A stretch of 64,000 bases of DNA. Origin: Skermanella aerolata KACC 11604. GTDB lineage: Bacteria > Pseudomonadota > Alphaproteobacteria > Azospirillales > Azospirillaceae. The stretch spans positions 62,001 through 126,000 of the forward strand of contig NZ_AVFK01000014.1 of assembly GCF_000936425.1 (NCBI RefSeq), given 5' to 3'. The position numbers and the translations under genes were made by a program. The first letter of the stretch is position 1. Each line of letters starts with the position of its first letter. This document shows positions 25,635 to 34,091 of this stretch, in pieces. The notes beneath the pieces are model-generated. The model saw only the letters and a list, made by a program, of their open reading frames with translations, did not search any database and was not told the origin of the DNA.

Positions 25635-28389
25635 CCGCCTCGGCCAAGCCGACGCGCTGCATCTCCACGCCTTCGGGGAATGCCCCGGCCAGCCGCGACG
25701 GCATCATCGGGTCGAGCAGGACGAACACCCCCGTATCGTCGGCACGGCGCACCAGCCGTCCGAACGCCTGCTTCAGCCGCAGGCGAGTGATCATGTCGTC
25801 GTACCGTTTCCCTCCGAAAGCCTCGCGCCGGGCACGGTGCAGGATGTCGGGCCGGGGCCACGGCACCCGGTCGAACACGATCAGGCGCAGCGACCGGCCG
25901 GGCACATCGACGCCGTCCCTGACCGCATCGGTCCCGAGCAGGCAGGCCTGCTCCTCGCCCCGGAAGATGTCGATCAGGGTCGAGACATCCAGTCCGTCGA
26001 CATGCTGGCCATAGAGCGGCAGTCCCGCCAGTTCCAGCGGTTCGGCGATCCGCTGGTAGACGCCACGGAGCCGGCTGATCGCCGTGAACAGCCCCAGCGC
26101 CCCGCCGCCGGCCGCCAGGAACAGTTCGCGGTAGGCCGCCGCGACCTGAACCAGATCGTCCTTCCGGACATCGTTGACCACCATGACCCTGGTCCGCGCC
26201 GGATAGTCGAAGGGTGACGGCACGCTGGCCCGGAGCGCCGGCCACGCCATATGGACGGCCCCCGTCCGGACCGAGGCCGCCAGCCAGTCCTGCTCGACAT
26301 CGCCGGTGCCGTCCGTCAGCGTCGCGGAGGTTACGACCATGCCGTGTGCCTGCGATCCGACGGTCGCGACGAACGGTATCGTCGGATCGACGTAGTGCCG
26401 GTACATCCCGACATCCATGTCGCGGCCGTCCTGCCGTTCGATACCGAACCAGTCGACGAAGCCCGGCGAGGTCAGCTGCCCGACGCATTTCAGCATGTCG
26501 CGCCAGCCCTTGAGCGTCACGCTGCCGCGCCGCTGGAGGCTTCGGCAGACCGCCTCGATCCGCCGCCGGGTGTCGCTGTCAAGCTCCGCCGCCTCGTTGT
26601 CGAGCCGCGCGGCCAGACGGTTCGCCAAATGCTCCAGCGGCGTCTGGAGACGCCCGAGCGCCTTCTCCAACTCCTGGGCCGCCGCCGCCAGACCTTCCAC
26701 CGGCTCGATGGTTTCCGTCTCCAGGCTGTAGAAGCTGTCGCGGCCATGGGCGCGGGCATGGACCTGCCGCCGCACCATCAGCAGGAAGATTTCCGCCGGC
26801 CCCGTGCCCATCTCGTCGATCAGGCGGTTGCCCCAGCCTTCGCCCGGCAGCGCGCGGGCGGCGTGGACGATGGCGTCGACCATCGCCAGCCCTTCCTCGT
26901 CGCCGGCGACAAGGTCCTCCACCCGGCGCTTGATGCCGCGCGCGCGGCTGGTCCTGCCGCCTTCCGCCCCCAGCAGCCAGCGCCGCAGCTCCGACGTTTC
27001 CTGCGCGGTAAGGTGGCCGGCGAAGGCGCTGTCGGCCGCGTCGAAGACATGGTGCCCCTCGTCGAAGACGTAGCGGGTCGGCAGGGCGGCCTCATCGCCG
27101 CCCAGTGCCGCCTGGATCATGACCAGGGCATGGTTGGCGATCACGATGTCGGCCTTGCGCGCCCGCCGGATCGTGTTCTCGATGAAGCACTTCCGATAGT
27201 GCTGGCAGGCGGAAAAGATGCACTCGCCGCGCCGGTCCGCCAGCGTCATGGTCCGCGCGCGGCCGACCAGATCGGGCAGCCAGCCGGGAAAGTCGCCGCC
27301 CTGCATGTCGCCGTCGCGGGTGGCCGCCACCCAGCGGACCATCAGGCCCAGCGCCGTCGCATACATCGGCTGGCTCGGCAGGCTGGCGACCGCTTCCTCC
27401 AGGTTAAGAAGGCACAGATAGTTCTCACGGCCCTTGCGCAGCACCACCTTCCGCGACTTGACCGCCGGGTCGGTGTGCAGCCGGTCCAGCTCGCCGTCAA
27501 TCTGGTGCTGAAGGTTGCGGGTATATGTGGAAATCCACACCGTCCCGCGATTCCGTTCCGCCCACAGGCTGGCCGGAGCCAGATAGCCCAGCGTCTTGCC
27601 GACGCCGGTCCCGGCTTCCGCCAGGACGAGGTTGGGCGTTCCGGGATTGGCGCGCGGCGTGAACGCGGTGCTGACGGCGCTGGCGTAGTCCGACTGCTGC
27701 GGGCGGGGCTCCGCCACCTTGCCCAGGATGCTCGCCTGCAACAGATCAGCCAACCGGCGGCGCGCGTCGTTGGCGTGCACCGGAAGCTGTCCCGGCGGCG
27801 GCTCCGGCGCCTCGTCCTCCCATTCCGGCATCGCCTTCCAGACCTGGAAGGCGCCGAGCGCGCGGCGCCCCGGCGGCCCGTTGGGCGCTCCCAGCGCCGA
27901 CAGCGCAAAGCTTGCCCAGGGCCAGCTATAGCCCTGGCTGCCACCGCCTCCGCCACCCATGAACCACGCGATGGCGACGGGATCGGACTTCTCCTCGAAG
28001 TCTGGATCGGATAGATCGGTCAGGAGCTGGCGGGTGGCCCGGATCAGGGTGAGCGCGTCATCCTCCGCGCCGTCCGGCTTGGGCAGCCCCAGCGCCTCCG
28101 CCAACCCGCGCGGCGTCGGCACGACGAAGCGGGCGGGATGAACGAAGGCGAACAGTTCCAGCAGGTCCAGCGCCGTGAAACGGTCGGCGTTGAGCCGCCG
28201 TCCCAGCGCCTTCGCGTGGCAGACCAGCAGGACGTCGCGCTGGAGGCGCAGCCGCGCTTCGCCCAGGTCGATCGTATCGACCTCGCCGTCGGAAGTCAGC
28301 CAGACGGCCTTCCGCGCCCCGGCGACGAGCGCCGGCGCATCCGGCAGCAGCAGGCGCCGCGTCGGCGCTGAGGATTGAACGATGTCCAT
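25600..28389 (-). CDS. dinG: DinG/XPD-family ATP-dependent DNA helicase
   Basis: A 929-residue superfamily 2 helicase. An N-terminal region of about 240 residues unlike the classical exonuclease domain precedes Walker A EAGTGVGKT (near residue 262). Four Cys in LCLL, CIFSAC and KCF between motifs Ia and II would bind a 4Fe-4S cluster as in DinG and XPD. Motif II reads DEGHH rather than DEAH. C-terminal motifs V/VI (LRLKQAFGRLVRRADD) are present. It probably resolves R-loops or damaged DNA structures. Confidence 0.92.
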   Translation of the reverse strand: MDIVQSSAPTRRLLLPDAPALVAGARKAVWLTSDGEVDTIDLGEARLRLQRDVLLVCHAKALGRRLNADRFTALDLLELFAFVHPARFVVPTPRGLAEALGLPKPDGAEDDALTLIRATRQLLTDLSDPDFEEKSDPVAIAWFMGGGGGGSQGYSWPWASFALSALGAPNGPPGRRALGAFQVWKAMPEWEDEAPEPPPGQLPVHANDARRRLADLLQASILGKVAEPRPQQSDYASAVSTAFTPRANPGTPNLVLAEAGTGVGKTLGYLAPASLWAERNRGTVWISTYTRNLQHQIDGELDRLHTDPAVKSRKVVLRKGRENYLCLLNLEEAVASLPSQPMYATALGLMVRWVAATRDGDMQGGDFPGWLPDLVGRARTMTLADRRGECIFSACQHYRKCFIENTIRRARKADIVIANHALVMIQAALGGDEAALPTRYVFDEGHHVFDAADSAFAGHLTAQETSELRRWLLGAEGGRTSRARGIKRRVEDLVAGDEEGLAMVDAIVHAARALPGEGWGNRLIDEMGTGPAEIFLLMVRRQVHARAHGRDSFYSLETETIEPVEGLAAAAQELEKALGRLQTPLEHLANRLAARLDNEAAELDSDTRRRIEAVCRSLQRRGSVTLKGWRDMLKCVGQLTSPGFVDWFGIERQDGRDMDVGMYRHYVDPTIPFVATVGSQAHGMVVTSATLTDGTGDVEQDWLAASVRTGAVHMAWPALRASVPSPFDYPARTRVMVVNDVRKDDLVQVAAAYRELFLAAGGGALGLFTAISRLRGVYQRIAEPLELAGLPLYGQHVDGLDVSTLIDIFRGEEQACLLGTDAVRDGVDVPGRSLRLIVFDRVPWPRPDILHRARREAFGGKRYDDMITRLRLKQAFGRLVRRADDTGVFVLLDPMMPSRLAGAFPEGVEMQRVGLAEAVRVTREFLNPG

Positions 28390-28539
28390 TGCGGCGGCAG
28401 TATAGAAGGCCGGGACGCTCCGCGCGAGTGTGCCGATGTGGCACGGTGGAGGTTGCCTCGACCTGTGGGGTGGTTATGATGCGGCTCCCGTCGATCACCA
28501 TCCGGTCCCCGCCTTGTCCTTTCCCGTGCCTCAGCCTCC

Positions 28540-29250
28540 ATGACCTTCGCCCAGCGCGTCACCAGGGCCGCAACCGGGCGGCAGGTCCTCCGCTTCCTAT
28601 TCGTGATGGGGGTGGCGCTCGCCGCAGTCTCGGTCGGCTGGGTCACCCTTTACCGCTTCGTTCCGCCGCCCGGCACGCCGCTGATGCTGATCCGGATGGC
28701 GGGAGGCGCCGGTATCGACAAGAGTTGGCGCAGCCTGGACGAGATCTCGCCCAACCTGTCACAGGCGGTGATCGCGTCCGAGGATACCCTGTTTTGCAGC
28801 CATGCCGGTTTCGACTGGGCGTCGATGCGGCAGGCTTGGCAGGGCAACCTTGCCGGCGGGCAGTTGCGCGGCGGCAGCACGATCTCCATGCAGACCGCCA
28901 AGAACGCCTGGCTGTGGCAGGACCGGACGTATCTGCGGAAAGGGCTGGAGGCCTGGTTCACCCTCTGGATGGAACTGCTCTGGCCCAAGGCGCGGGTCAT
29001 GGAGGTTTATCTGAACATCATCGAATGGGGTGACGGCATCTACGGGGCCGAAGCGGCATCCCATGCCTTCTTCGGCAAACCGGCCGCCGGCCTGACCCGG
29101 CGCGAGGCGGCCCTAATGGCCGCGGTCCTGCCCAACCCGCTGCGCTGGTCACCGGCCAAGCCGACCCGCTACATCGCCAGCCGCGCCAACGTGATCCAGC
29201 AGCGGATGAGCACCGTCGTCCGCGACGGCCTGGGCGCCTGCGTGAGCTGA
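28540..29250 (+). CDS. mtgA: Monofunctional peptidoglycan glycosyltransferase MtgA
   Basis: A 236-residue protein with one N-terminal membrane helix (about residues 19-38) and a GT51 domain: catalytic Glu in ASEDTLFCSHAGFDW, then RGGSTISMQTAKN, LEAWFTLWMELLWPKARVM and EVYLNIIEWGDGIYGAEAA. It polymerises lipid II into glycan strands at the periplasmic face. There is no transpeptidase domain, so MtgA rather than a class A PBP. It is divergent from the helicase gene. Confidence 0.96.
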   Translation: MTFAQRVTRAATGRQVLRFLFVMGVALAAVSVGWVTLYRFVPPPGTPLMLIRMAGGAGIDKSWRSLDEISPNLSQAVIASEDTLFCSHAGFDWASMRQAWQGNLAGGQLRGGSTISMQTAKNAWLWQDRTYLRKGLEAWFTLWMELLWPKARVMEVYLNIIEWGDGIYGAEAASHAFFGKPAAGLTRREAALMAAVLPNPLRWSPAKPTRYIASRANVIQQRMSTVVRDGLGACVS

Positions 29251-29256
29251 CTTCCC

Positions 29257-29310
29257 CCAAGCGTACGCGCTCCGGCAGGAGACGTACGATTGGGTGCTTC
29301 AGTTTTTTTT
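29257..29310 (+). terminator. Probable terminator after mtgA
   Basis: An 11-base stem with one mismatch (ccaagcgtacg / cgtacgattgg, 29257-29267 and 29283-29293) is followed ten bases later by eight T. The distance from stem to T-run is longer than usual, so efficiency is uncertain. Confidence 0.55.
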
Positions 29311-29360
29311 AATATTTCTGCCAAACTTGCGCCACATGTCGTAGCTGGGATGTCGCGCCC

Positions 29361-29639
29361 ATGGAGCAGACCGCTTCGGACGAGCTTATACGAGCCGTGG
29401 TGACCGCTTATGCCTGTGCCAAGGGCATGAACTCCGATCCTGGTGAGGCCTATCGGGCCGCGATCCGTGTCCTGCTGGAGCGAAAGCGCAACTTGACGCC
29501 CGAAGACGCGGTCGACTGCCTGCTTGCCATGCTGGCTCACGCGGCACGCCATCATCCGGAGTGGCTTCAGATCGAACGGCCGGTGTCCGGCGCGATCCTG
29601 CAAAGCTGTAAACAGGACCGGGACAGGAACAAGGGGTAA
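29361..29639 (+). CDS. Small helical protein of unknown function
   Basis: A 92-residue soluble, predicted helical protein starting at an ATG without a clear ribosome site. It has two Cys in the middle region, no signal or membrane segment and a basic tail. I recognise no family. Composition and codon use match neighbouring genes. It stands alone between mtgA and the REP-bearing gap. Confidence 0.5.
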   Translation: MEQTASDELIRAVVTAYACAKGMNSDPGEAYRAAIRVLLERKRNLTPEDAVDCLLAMLAHAARHHPEWLQIERPVSGAILQSCKQDRDRNKG

Positions 29640-29646
29640 TGCCGCC

Positions 29647-29786
29647 GGCATTGAAGCTTGACCGGTGAATTCCGGCAAAGATGTCGGGCTGAAGAGGCCC
29701 GACCTACAAAAGCATCCTCGGGCAAAAGCACGCTCGCGTAGGTCGGGCCTCTTCAGCCCGACATCTAACGTTCCAGACCGGTAAAT
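29647..29786. repeat. Dispersed intergenic element carrying a nested REP pair (filled form)
   Basis: The outer 27-base segments at 29647-29673 and 29760-29786 each match 24 of 27 bases of a continuous 54-base element at 32381-32434 (opposite strand). Here 86 extra bases separate them, and these contain the inverted REP pair at 29679-29766. The ends carry inverted copies of an accggt core. Confidence 0.75.
29679..29766. repeat. Perfect 29-bp inverted repeat made of two REP-like hairpins
   Basis: Arms at 29679-29707 and 29738-29766 are exact reverse complements with a 30-base spacer. Each arm is itself a hairpin, gtcgggc / gcccgac around tgaagag. This BIME-like form lies between a rightward and a leftward gene and could terminate transcription in both directions or protect transcript ends. 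Confidence 0.85.
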
Positions 29787-29821
29787 ATTTGATTTTTTTG
29801 TGTATACTTTTAGATTAAGAC

Positions 29822-30274
29822 TCAGTCCATCAATGCCGCGGGGACGCGGCAGGTGAACTCGCGGCCATGCAGGGATTTGTAGAGAACGCGCAAAGACTTG
29901 CGATCCGCCTCCCGCAGGCTCCCACGCATCAGGTCGTCATGAAGCTGAAGCGCCTGGGCACGGTTGAGGCCGTGCCCCTTTGTCAGCAGCACCGCCAGCA
30001 GGAGCGCCGCGTCGGTATCGGTCCGGGCCTGGCGCTTGTCCGCTTCAGCCATGGCATGGCGCAGGTCGGCGATGGCGCCTTCGGTGGAGCGGGTGCCGGA
30101 CGGACGCCCGTCCTGGGTTCGGAACTCGGTTTCCGGTACCGGCGGCGGTGCCGGATGTCCTCCGATCCCCAGCCGGCGCGCCGCCACCGACGCGGTTTCG
30201 GCAGCGGAAGAAACCTCCGGTTTGCCGCGGAAGCGGGCGATCATGTTGGACAGGTGGTCAAACAGCCCAGCCAT
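29822..30274 (-). CDS. Hypothetical soluble protein
   Basis: A 150-residue protein with a helical N-terminus, a Pro-rich linker (GHPAPPPVPETEF) and a helical C-terminal half containing an acidic/basic segment DLRHAMAEADKRQARTD. No signal peptide, membrane segment or family motif was recognised. It is flanked by the REP-bearing gap and the TetR gene; function unknown. Confidence 0.55.
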   Translation of the reverse strand: MAGLFDHLSNMIARFRGKPEVSSAAETASVAARRLGIGGHPAPPPVPETEFRTQDGRPSGTRSTEGAIADLRHAMAEADKRQARTDTDAALLLAVLLTKGHGLNRAQALQLHDDLMRGSLREADRKSLRVLYKSLHGREFTCRVPAALMD

Positions 30275-30374
30275 CCAAGCCTATCAACCTCCCGCAATAG
30301 TCCAGCCGCGCAAACCATCCTGCGCGACGTGCTTCACCTCATCGAAGGATTAACGGCGTTTCATTGATTTATAG

Positions 30375-30983
30375 TTAAGAATCAGTGGCTCTTCGCTCCG
30401 CGCAGGCCGCCTCCACCAGGACGGTGGCCGCCGCTGCGGCCGCCTTTTGCCCGACACCTTCCGCCCCGATGGTCTGGCCGCTGACATAGGTCCCCTCGAT
30501 CAGGAGCAGAAGCTGATCGGCCAGCATGGCCGGATCATGGGCGCCGGCCATCTCGGCAAGTCCGCCCAGGCGCTTGCGCAATTCGAGCTTGTTGGCAAGG
30601 GCGACGATGCGGCCGGGATGATCGAGGTCCGGGAATTCGACCGCCGTATTGATGAAGGGGCAACCCCGATAGTCCAGGTTGGCCGTCCGCTTTCCGACCG
30701 CTTCGAAGATCGCCCTGATCTGGCCCCGCGCATCGCCCGGATGACGCGCCGTCACCTTGTCCCACCATGTCCAATAGATCTGGTCGCGATATTCCAGGAA
30801 AGCCGCGACCAGCTCGTCCTTTCCGGCGAAGTTTCTATACAGGCTCATCTTCGCGACGCCGGAATGGGCGATGACGGCATCGATGCCGACCGCCCTGATG
30901 CCTTCGCGGTAGAAAAGCTCGGCAGCGGCTTCGAGGATGCGGGTGCGGGCGGATTTGGCGGCTTGGTCCTGCATAAGTCCCAT
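30375..30983 (-). CDS. TetR-family transcriptional regulator
   Basis: A 202-residue regulator. The N-terminal helix-turn-helix is typical: RTRILEAAAELFYREGIRA, VGIDAVIAHSGVAKMSLYR and NFAGKDELV. The C-terminal ligand domain contains GCPFINTAVEFPD, characteristic of a TetR subgroup that often controls transporters or detoxification genes. ATG 30983 is chosen; ATG 30974 is possible, and a longer reading would run into the divergent promoter. It probably represses the MFS gene at 31060 and itself. Confidence 0.9.
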   Translation of the reverse strand: MGLMQDQAAKSARTRILEAAAELFYREGIRAVGIDAVIAHSGVAKMSLYRNFAGKDELVAAFLEYRDQIYWTWWDKVTARHPGDARGQIRAIFEAVGKRTANLDYRGCPFINTAVEFPDLDHPGRIVALANKLELRKRLGGLAEMAGAHDPAMLADQLLLLIEGTYVSGQTIGAEGVGQKAAAAAATVLVEAACAERRATDS

Positions 30984-30996
30984 CGGATAATTCTCG

Positions 30997-31028
30997 TTGA
31001 CAGATGATACAGAACGGTCTCTATCATC
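30997..31028 (+). promoter_or_regulatory. Divergent promoter with candidate TetR operator
   Basis: TTGACA at 30997-31002 is followed by a -10-like TATCAT at 31022 (19-base spacing; a weaker hexamer starts at 31020 with 17). Perfect 7-base arms gatgata (31003-31009) and tatcatc (31022-31028) flank the palindrome-like core agaacggtct, so a repressor dimer here would block the rightward promoter. Confidence 0.6.
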
Positions 31029-31059
31029 GCAAGTCTTCGTTAACGCCCGGAGCTCTTCC

Positions 31060-32352
31060 ATGTCTTTCCTGTCCGACCGGCTGGCGCGCGGACGTATCCA
31101 CTACGGATGGTACGTCGCCGGGATTACCTTCGTCACGCTTCTGGTGGCGGCGGGTATCCGCTCCATGCCGAGCATCCTCATCCTCCCGGTCGAGCAGGAG
31201 TTCGGATGGTCGCGCGCCACCATCTCGTTCGCCGTCGCGATCAACCTCGTCCTCTATGGTCTGATGGGTCCCTTCGCGGCGGCCTTCATGGAGCGCCTGG
31301 GCGTCCGCAAGACCATCGTGATGTCGCTGGTGCTGGTGGCGGGAGGAGTGGCGCTGACACCGCTGATGACCGCCCCCTGGCAGCTGGTCCTGCTGTGGGG
31401 CGTGGTGGTCGGAACGGGCACCGGCATGACAGCCCTCGTCCTCGGCGCCACGGTCGTCAACCGCTGGTTCTCCGAACAGCGCGGTCTCGTCATGGGAATG
31501 CTGACCGCAAGCACGGCAACCGGGCAGTTGCTGTTCCTGCCGCTGCTGGCCATGATCGTGGAGGATCTGGGATGGCGCACCGCCGTCCTGGGCGTCGCCT
31601 GCGCCGCCCTCGTCATCGTCCCGCTGGTGATGCTGCTGATGCGGGAACGTCCCCGCGACGTCGGCCTTGCCCCCTTCGGCAAGACGGAGATGGAGGCGGC
31701 GCCGTCCCGTCCGACCGGGAATCCTTTCGCCCTGGCGTTCGGAGCCTTGATCGAGGGATCGCGCTCCCGCGATTTCTGGCTGCTTTTCGGGACGTTCTTC
31801 ATCTGCGGGCTGAGCACCAACGGCCTGATCGGGACCCACCTGATCGCGGCCTGCTTCGACGCCGGCATCCCTGAGGTCAAGGCCGCCGGGCTGCTCGCGA
31901 TGATGGGCATCTTCGATCTGGTCGGCACGACGCTGAGCGGCTGGCTGTCCGATCGCTACAACAACCGCTACCTGCTGGCCTGGTATTACGGGCTGAGGGG
32001 ATTGTCGCTGCTGTGGCTGCCCTTCGCGCTCGACCTGTCGTTCTTCGGCCTGTCCCTGTTCGCCGTCTTCTACGGCTTGGACTGGATCGCCACCGTCCCG
32101 CCGACCGTCCGGCTCGCCACCAACAGCTTCGGGCGGGAAAAGGCGCCGATGATGTTCGGCTGGATCTTCACCGGCCACCAGCTCGGCGCCGCCGTCGCGG
32201 CATTCGGTGCCGGCGTGCTGCGCACGGCGATGGACGGCTATCTGGAAGCCTTCCTGCTCGCCGGCCTTGCCTGCTTCGTCGCGGTCGCCATGTCGCTGAT
32301 GATCGGGCGGCAACCGACATCCCCCGCCCGGGTCGCGAGCGAGGCGGCGTAG
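31060..32352 (+). CDS. MFS transporter
   Basis: A 430-residue 12-helix major facilitator. The start GRIHYGWYVAGITF is typical of monocarboxylate/oxalate-formate-like MFS proteins, and the loop after helix 2 (FMERLGVRKT) carries the MFS signature region. ATG 31060 has GGAG seven bases upstream; an earlier reading from 30997 overlaps the promoter and is rejected. The substrate is not visible. Being divergent from a TetR gene suggests efflux or uptake of the regulator's ligand. Confidence 0.88.
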   Translation: MSFLSDRLARGRIHYGWYVAGITFVTLLVAAGIRSMPSILILPVEQEFGWSRATISFAVAINLVLYGLMGPFAAAFMERLGVRKTIVMSLVLVAGGVALTPLMTAPWQLVLLWGVVVGTGTGMTALVLGATVVNRWFSEQRGLVMGMLTASTATGQLLFLPLLAMIVEDLGWRTAVLGVACAALVIVPLVMLLMRERPRDVGLAPFGKTEMEAAPSRPTGNPFALAFGALIEGSRSRDFWLLFGTFFICGLSTNGLIGTHLIAACFDAGIPEVKAAGLLAMMGIFDLVGTTLSGWLSDRYNNRYLLAWYYGLRGLSLLWLPFALDLSFFGLSLFAVFYGLDWIATVPPTVRLATNSFGREKAPMMFGWIFTGHQLGAAVAAFGAGVLRTAMDGYLEAFLLAGLACFVAVAMSLMIGRQPTSPARVASEAA

Positions 32353-32664
32353 GGGTCACTTGCTTGAGCGCTACTTAAACATTGACCGGTCTGAAGCGTT
32401 AGATGTCGGAACTCACCGGTCAATCTGCAATGCCGTTGGTATCAGTTACCCGCGCGATACTTCAATTACCCGCGTTACGAAGATTTCGATTGAGGATCTG
32501 AATTAAAAATTCATCACAACTGATCAGTTTCCGTCAGGAGATGCCAAAGTCAATTCTTGGAATAACGAATATCAAAGCATTCTCTTGGTACTCCATCATT
32601 CCTGTACCCGATATAGACACTCCCCGTCATCAACGAACACTTACTACATGAAGGTGACTCACCC
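32353..32664. other. Gap with the empty-form dispersed repeat
   Basis: 312 bases without a gene. The first part contains the 54-base repeat at 32381-32434. The rest (about 32440-32640) is AT-richer and should hold the promoter for the MaoC gene. No terminator hairpin is obvious after the MFS gene. Confidence 0.5.
32381..32434. repeat. Dispersed intergenic element, empty form
   Basis: 54 continuous bases that match, on the opposite strand, the two 27-base outer segments of the element at 29647-29786 (24 of 27 each) but lack its 86-base REP-pair insert. It has internal inverted ends attgaccggt (32381-32390) and accggtcaat (32415-32424). Confidence 0.75.
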
Positions 32665-33114
32665 ATGCGCATGCTCGACGACCTGAAACCCGGCGACCGC
32701 TACGCCGGCGGCCCGCTGACGCTGTCGGAAGCCGATATCGTGGACTTCGCCCGACGCTTCGACCCGCAGCCGTTTCACCTCGACCCTGTCGCCGCCAGGG
32801 ACAGCGTCTTCGGCGGACTGGCCGCAAGCGGATGGCATACCGCCGCACTGACGATGCGCATGATCGTGGACGGAGAGACCAAGCTGGCGGGCGGGTTCAT
32901 CGGTGTCACCGTCGAGGAGATCTCATGGCCGCAGGCGACGCGCCCCGGCGATGATCTTCGTATCGAAAGCGAGGTACTGGAAGTACGCCCCTCGACCAAG
33001 CGGCCGGATCGTGGCACGGTGCGCATCCGCACCCTGACCTACAATCAAAAAGACGAAGTGGTTCAGCGGATGACCGCGGTGCTGCTCGTTCCTCGCCGAT
33101 CCATGCCGGAGTAG
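32665..33114 (+). CDS. MaoC-like hydratase/dehydratase
   Basis: A 149-residue single hot-dog domain with the MaoC pattern: LTLSEADIVDFARRFDPQPFH, where the Asp and His are the catalytic hydratase positions, and FGGLAASGWHTAALTMRM. Such proteins hydrate enoyl-CoA or related thioesters. It may be translationally linked to the EamA gene two bases downstream. The CoA substrate cannot be told from sequence. Confidence 0.88.
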   Translation: MRMLDDLKPGDRYAGGPLTLSEADIVDFARRFDPQPFHLDPVAARDSVFGGLAASGWHTAALTMRMIVDGETKLAGGFIGVTVEEISWPQATRPGDDLRIESEVLEVRPSTKRPDRGTVRIRTLTYNQKDEVVQRMTAVLLVPRRSMPE

Positions 33115-33116
33115 TC

Positions 33117-34010
33117 TTGCCGAAACATCATCTGGACAGCACCGCAATGGCGGTGCTGACGGTTCTATGCCTGTGCTGGGGTCTCCAGCAGGTCGCCATC
33201 AAGATCGCCATTCCGGGAATATCCCCCACGCTCCAGGCCGGCATCCGGTCGATTGGATCGCTGATCCTGCTCTGGGGCTGGTCGGCCTGGAACGGCGTCC
33301 GGCTGTTCGGGCGCGACGGCTCGCTGTGGCCCGGATTGGCGGCGGGCCTGCTGTTCGCGGTCGAATTCCTGCTGATCTTCACCGGCATGACGTTCACGAC
33401 GGCCTCGCGCGGAGTGATCTTCCTTTATACCTCTCCGTTCATCGTGGCGCTGGGCGCACACCTCTTCGTGCCGAACGAGCGGATGCGCCTGATCCAGGCG
33501 CTGGGATTGCTCTGCGCCTTCGCCGGTGTCGCGGTCGCCTTCGCCGATGGCCTGCGGCTCCCGACCAGCCGAGAACTGATCGGCGACGCGATGATCCTTC
33601 TGGGTGCAGTCGCCTGGGGCGCCACCACGGTCATCATCAAGGCGTCCCGGCTGGCTTCGATCAGTCCGAACAAGGTGCTGTTCTATCAGCTCGGCGTTTC
33701 CGCGGTCACCCTCCCCATCCTCTCGGCGGCGCTGGGAGAAAGCGGCATTACGGCTCTGACGGGTCCAGTCCTGGCCTCGATGGCCTACCAGATCGTCATC
33801 GTCGCATTCGCCAGCTATCTCACCTGGTTCTGGCTGATAAGCTCGTATCCCGCCGGCAAGCTGACCGCCTTCTCGTTCCTGACACCCTTGTTCGGGTTGA
33901 TCGCGGGCGGCGTGCTGCTTGGTGAGAGGATCAGCGGTGCCATGGTGGCCGCCATGCTGTTGGTGTGCTTTGGGATATACCTCGTGAACCGTCGCCCGGC
34001 CGTTTCCTGA
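33117..34010 (+). CDS. EamA/DMT-family transporter
   Basis: A 297-residue membrane protein with about ten helices in two EamA repeats; LCLCWGLQQVAIKIA opens the first and AVAWGATTVIIKASRL the second. A TTG start with GGAG five bases upstream directly follows the MaoC stop; an ATG ten codons later is the alternative. These proteins export amino acids or metabolites; substrate unknown. Confidence 0.86.
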   Translation: MPKHHLDSTAMAVLTVLCLCWGLQQVAIKIAIPGISPTLQAGIRSIGSLILLWGWSAWNGVRLFGRDGSLWPGLAAGLLFAVEFLLIFTGMTFTTASRGVIFLYTSPFIVALGAHLFVPNERMRLIQALGLLCAFAGVAVAFADGLRLPTSRELIGDAMILLGAVAWGATTVIIKASRLASISPNKVLFYQLGVSAVTLPILSAALGESGITALTGPVLASMAYQIVIVAFASYLTWFWLISSYPAGKLTAFSFLTPLFGLIAGGVLLGERISGAMVAAMLLVCFGIYLVNRRPAVS

Positions 34011-34091
34011 AAGCGGTCCTGCCATACGGAAAGCACTTGGCGTCTCGTAGTCTTCGCACCCTAAACTACTGACTCGCAAAGGAGAAGCGGC

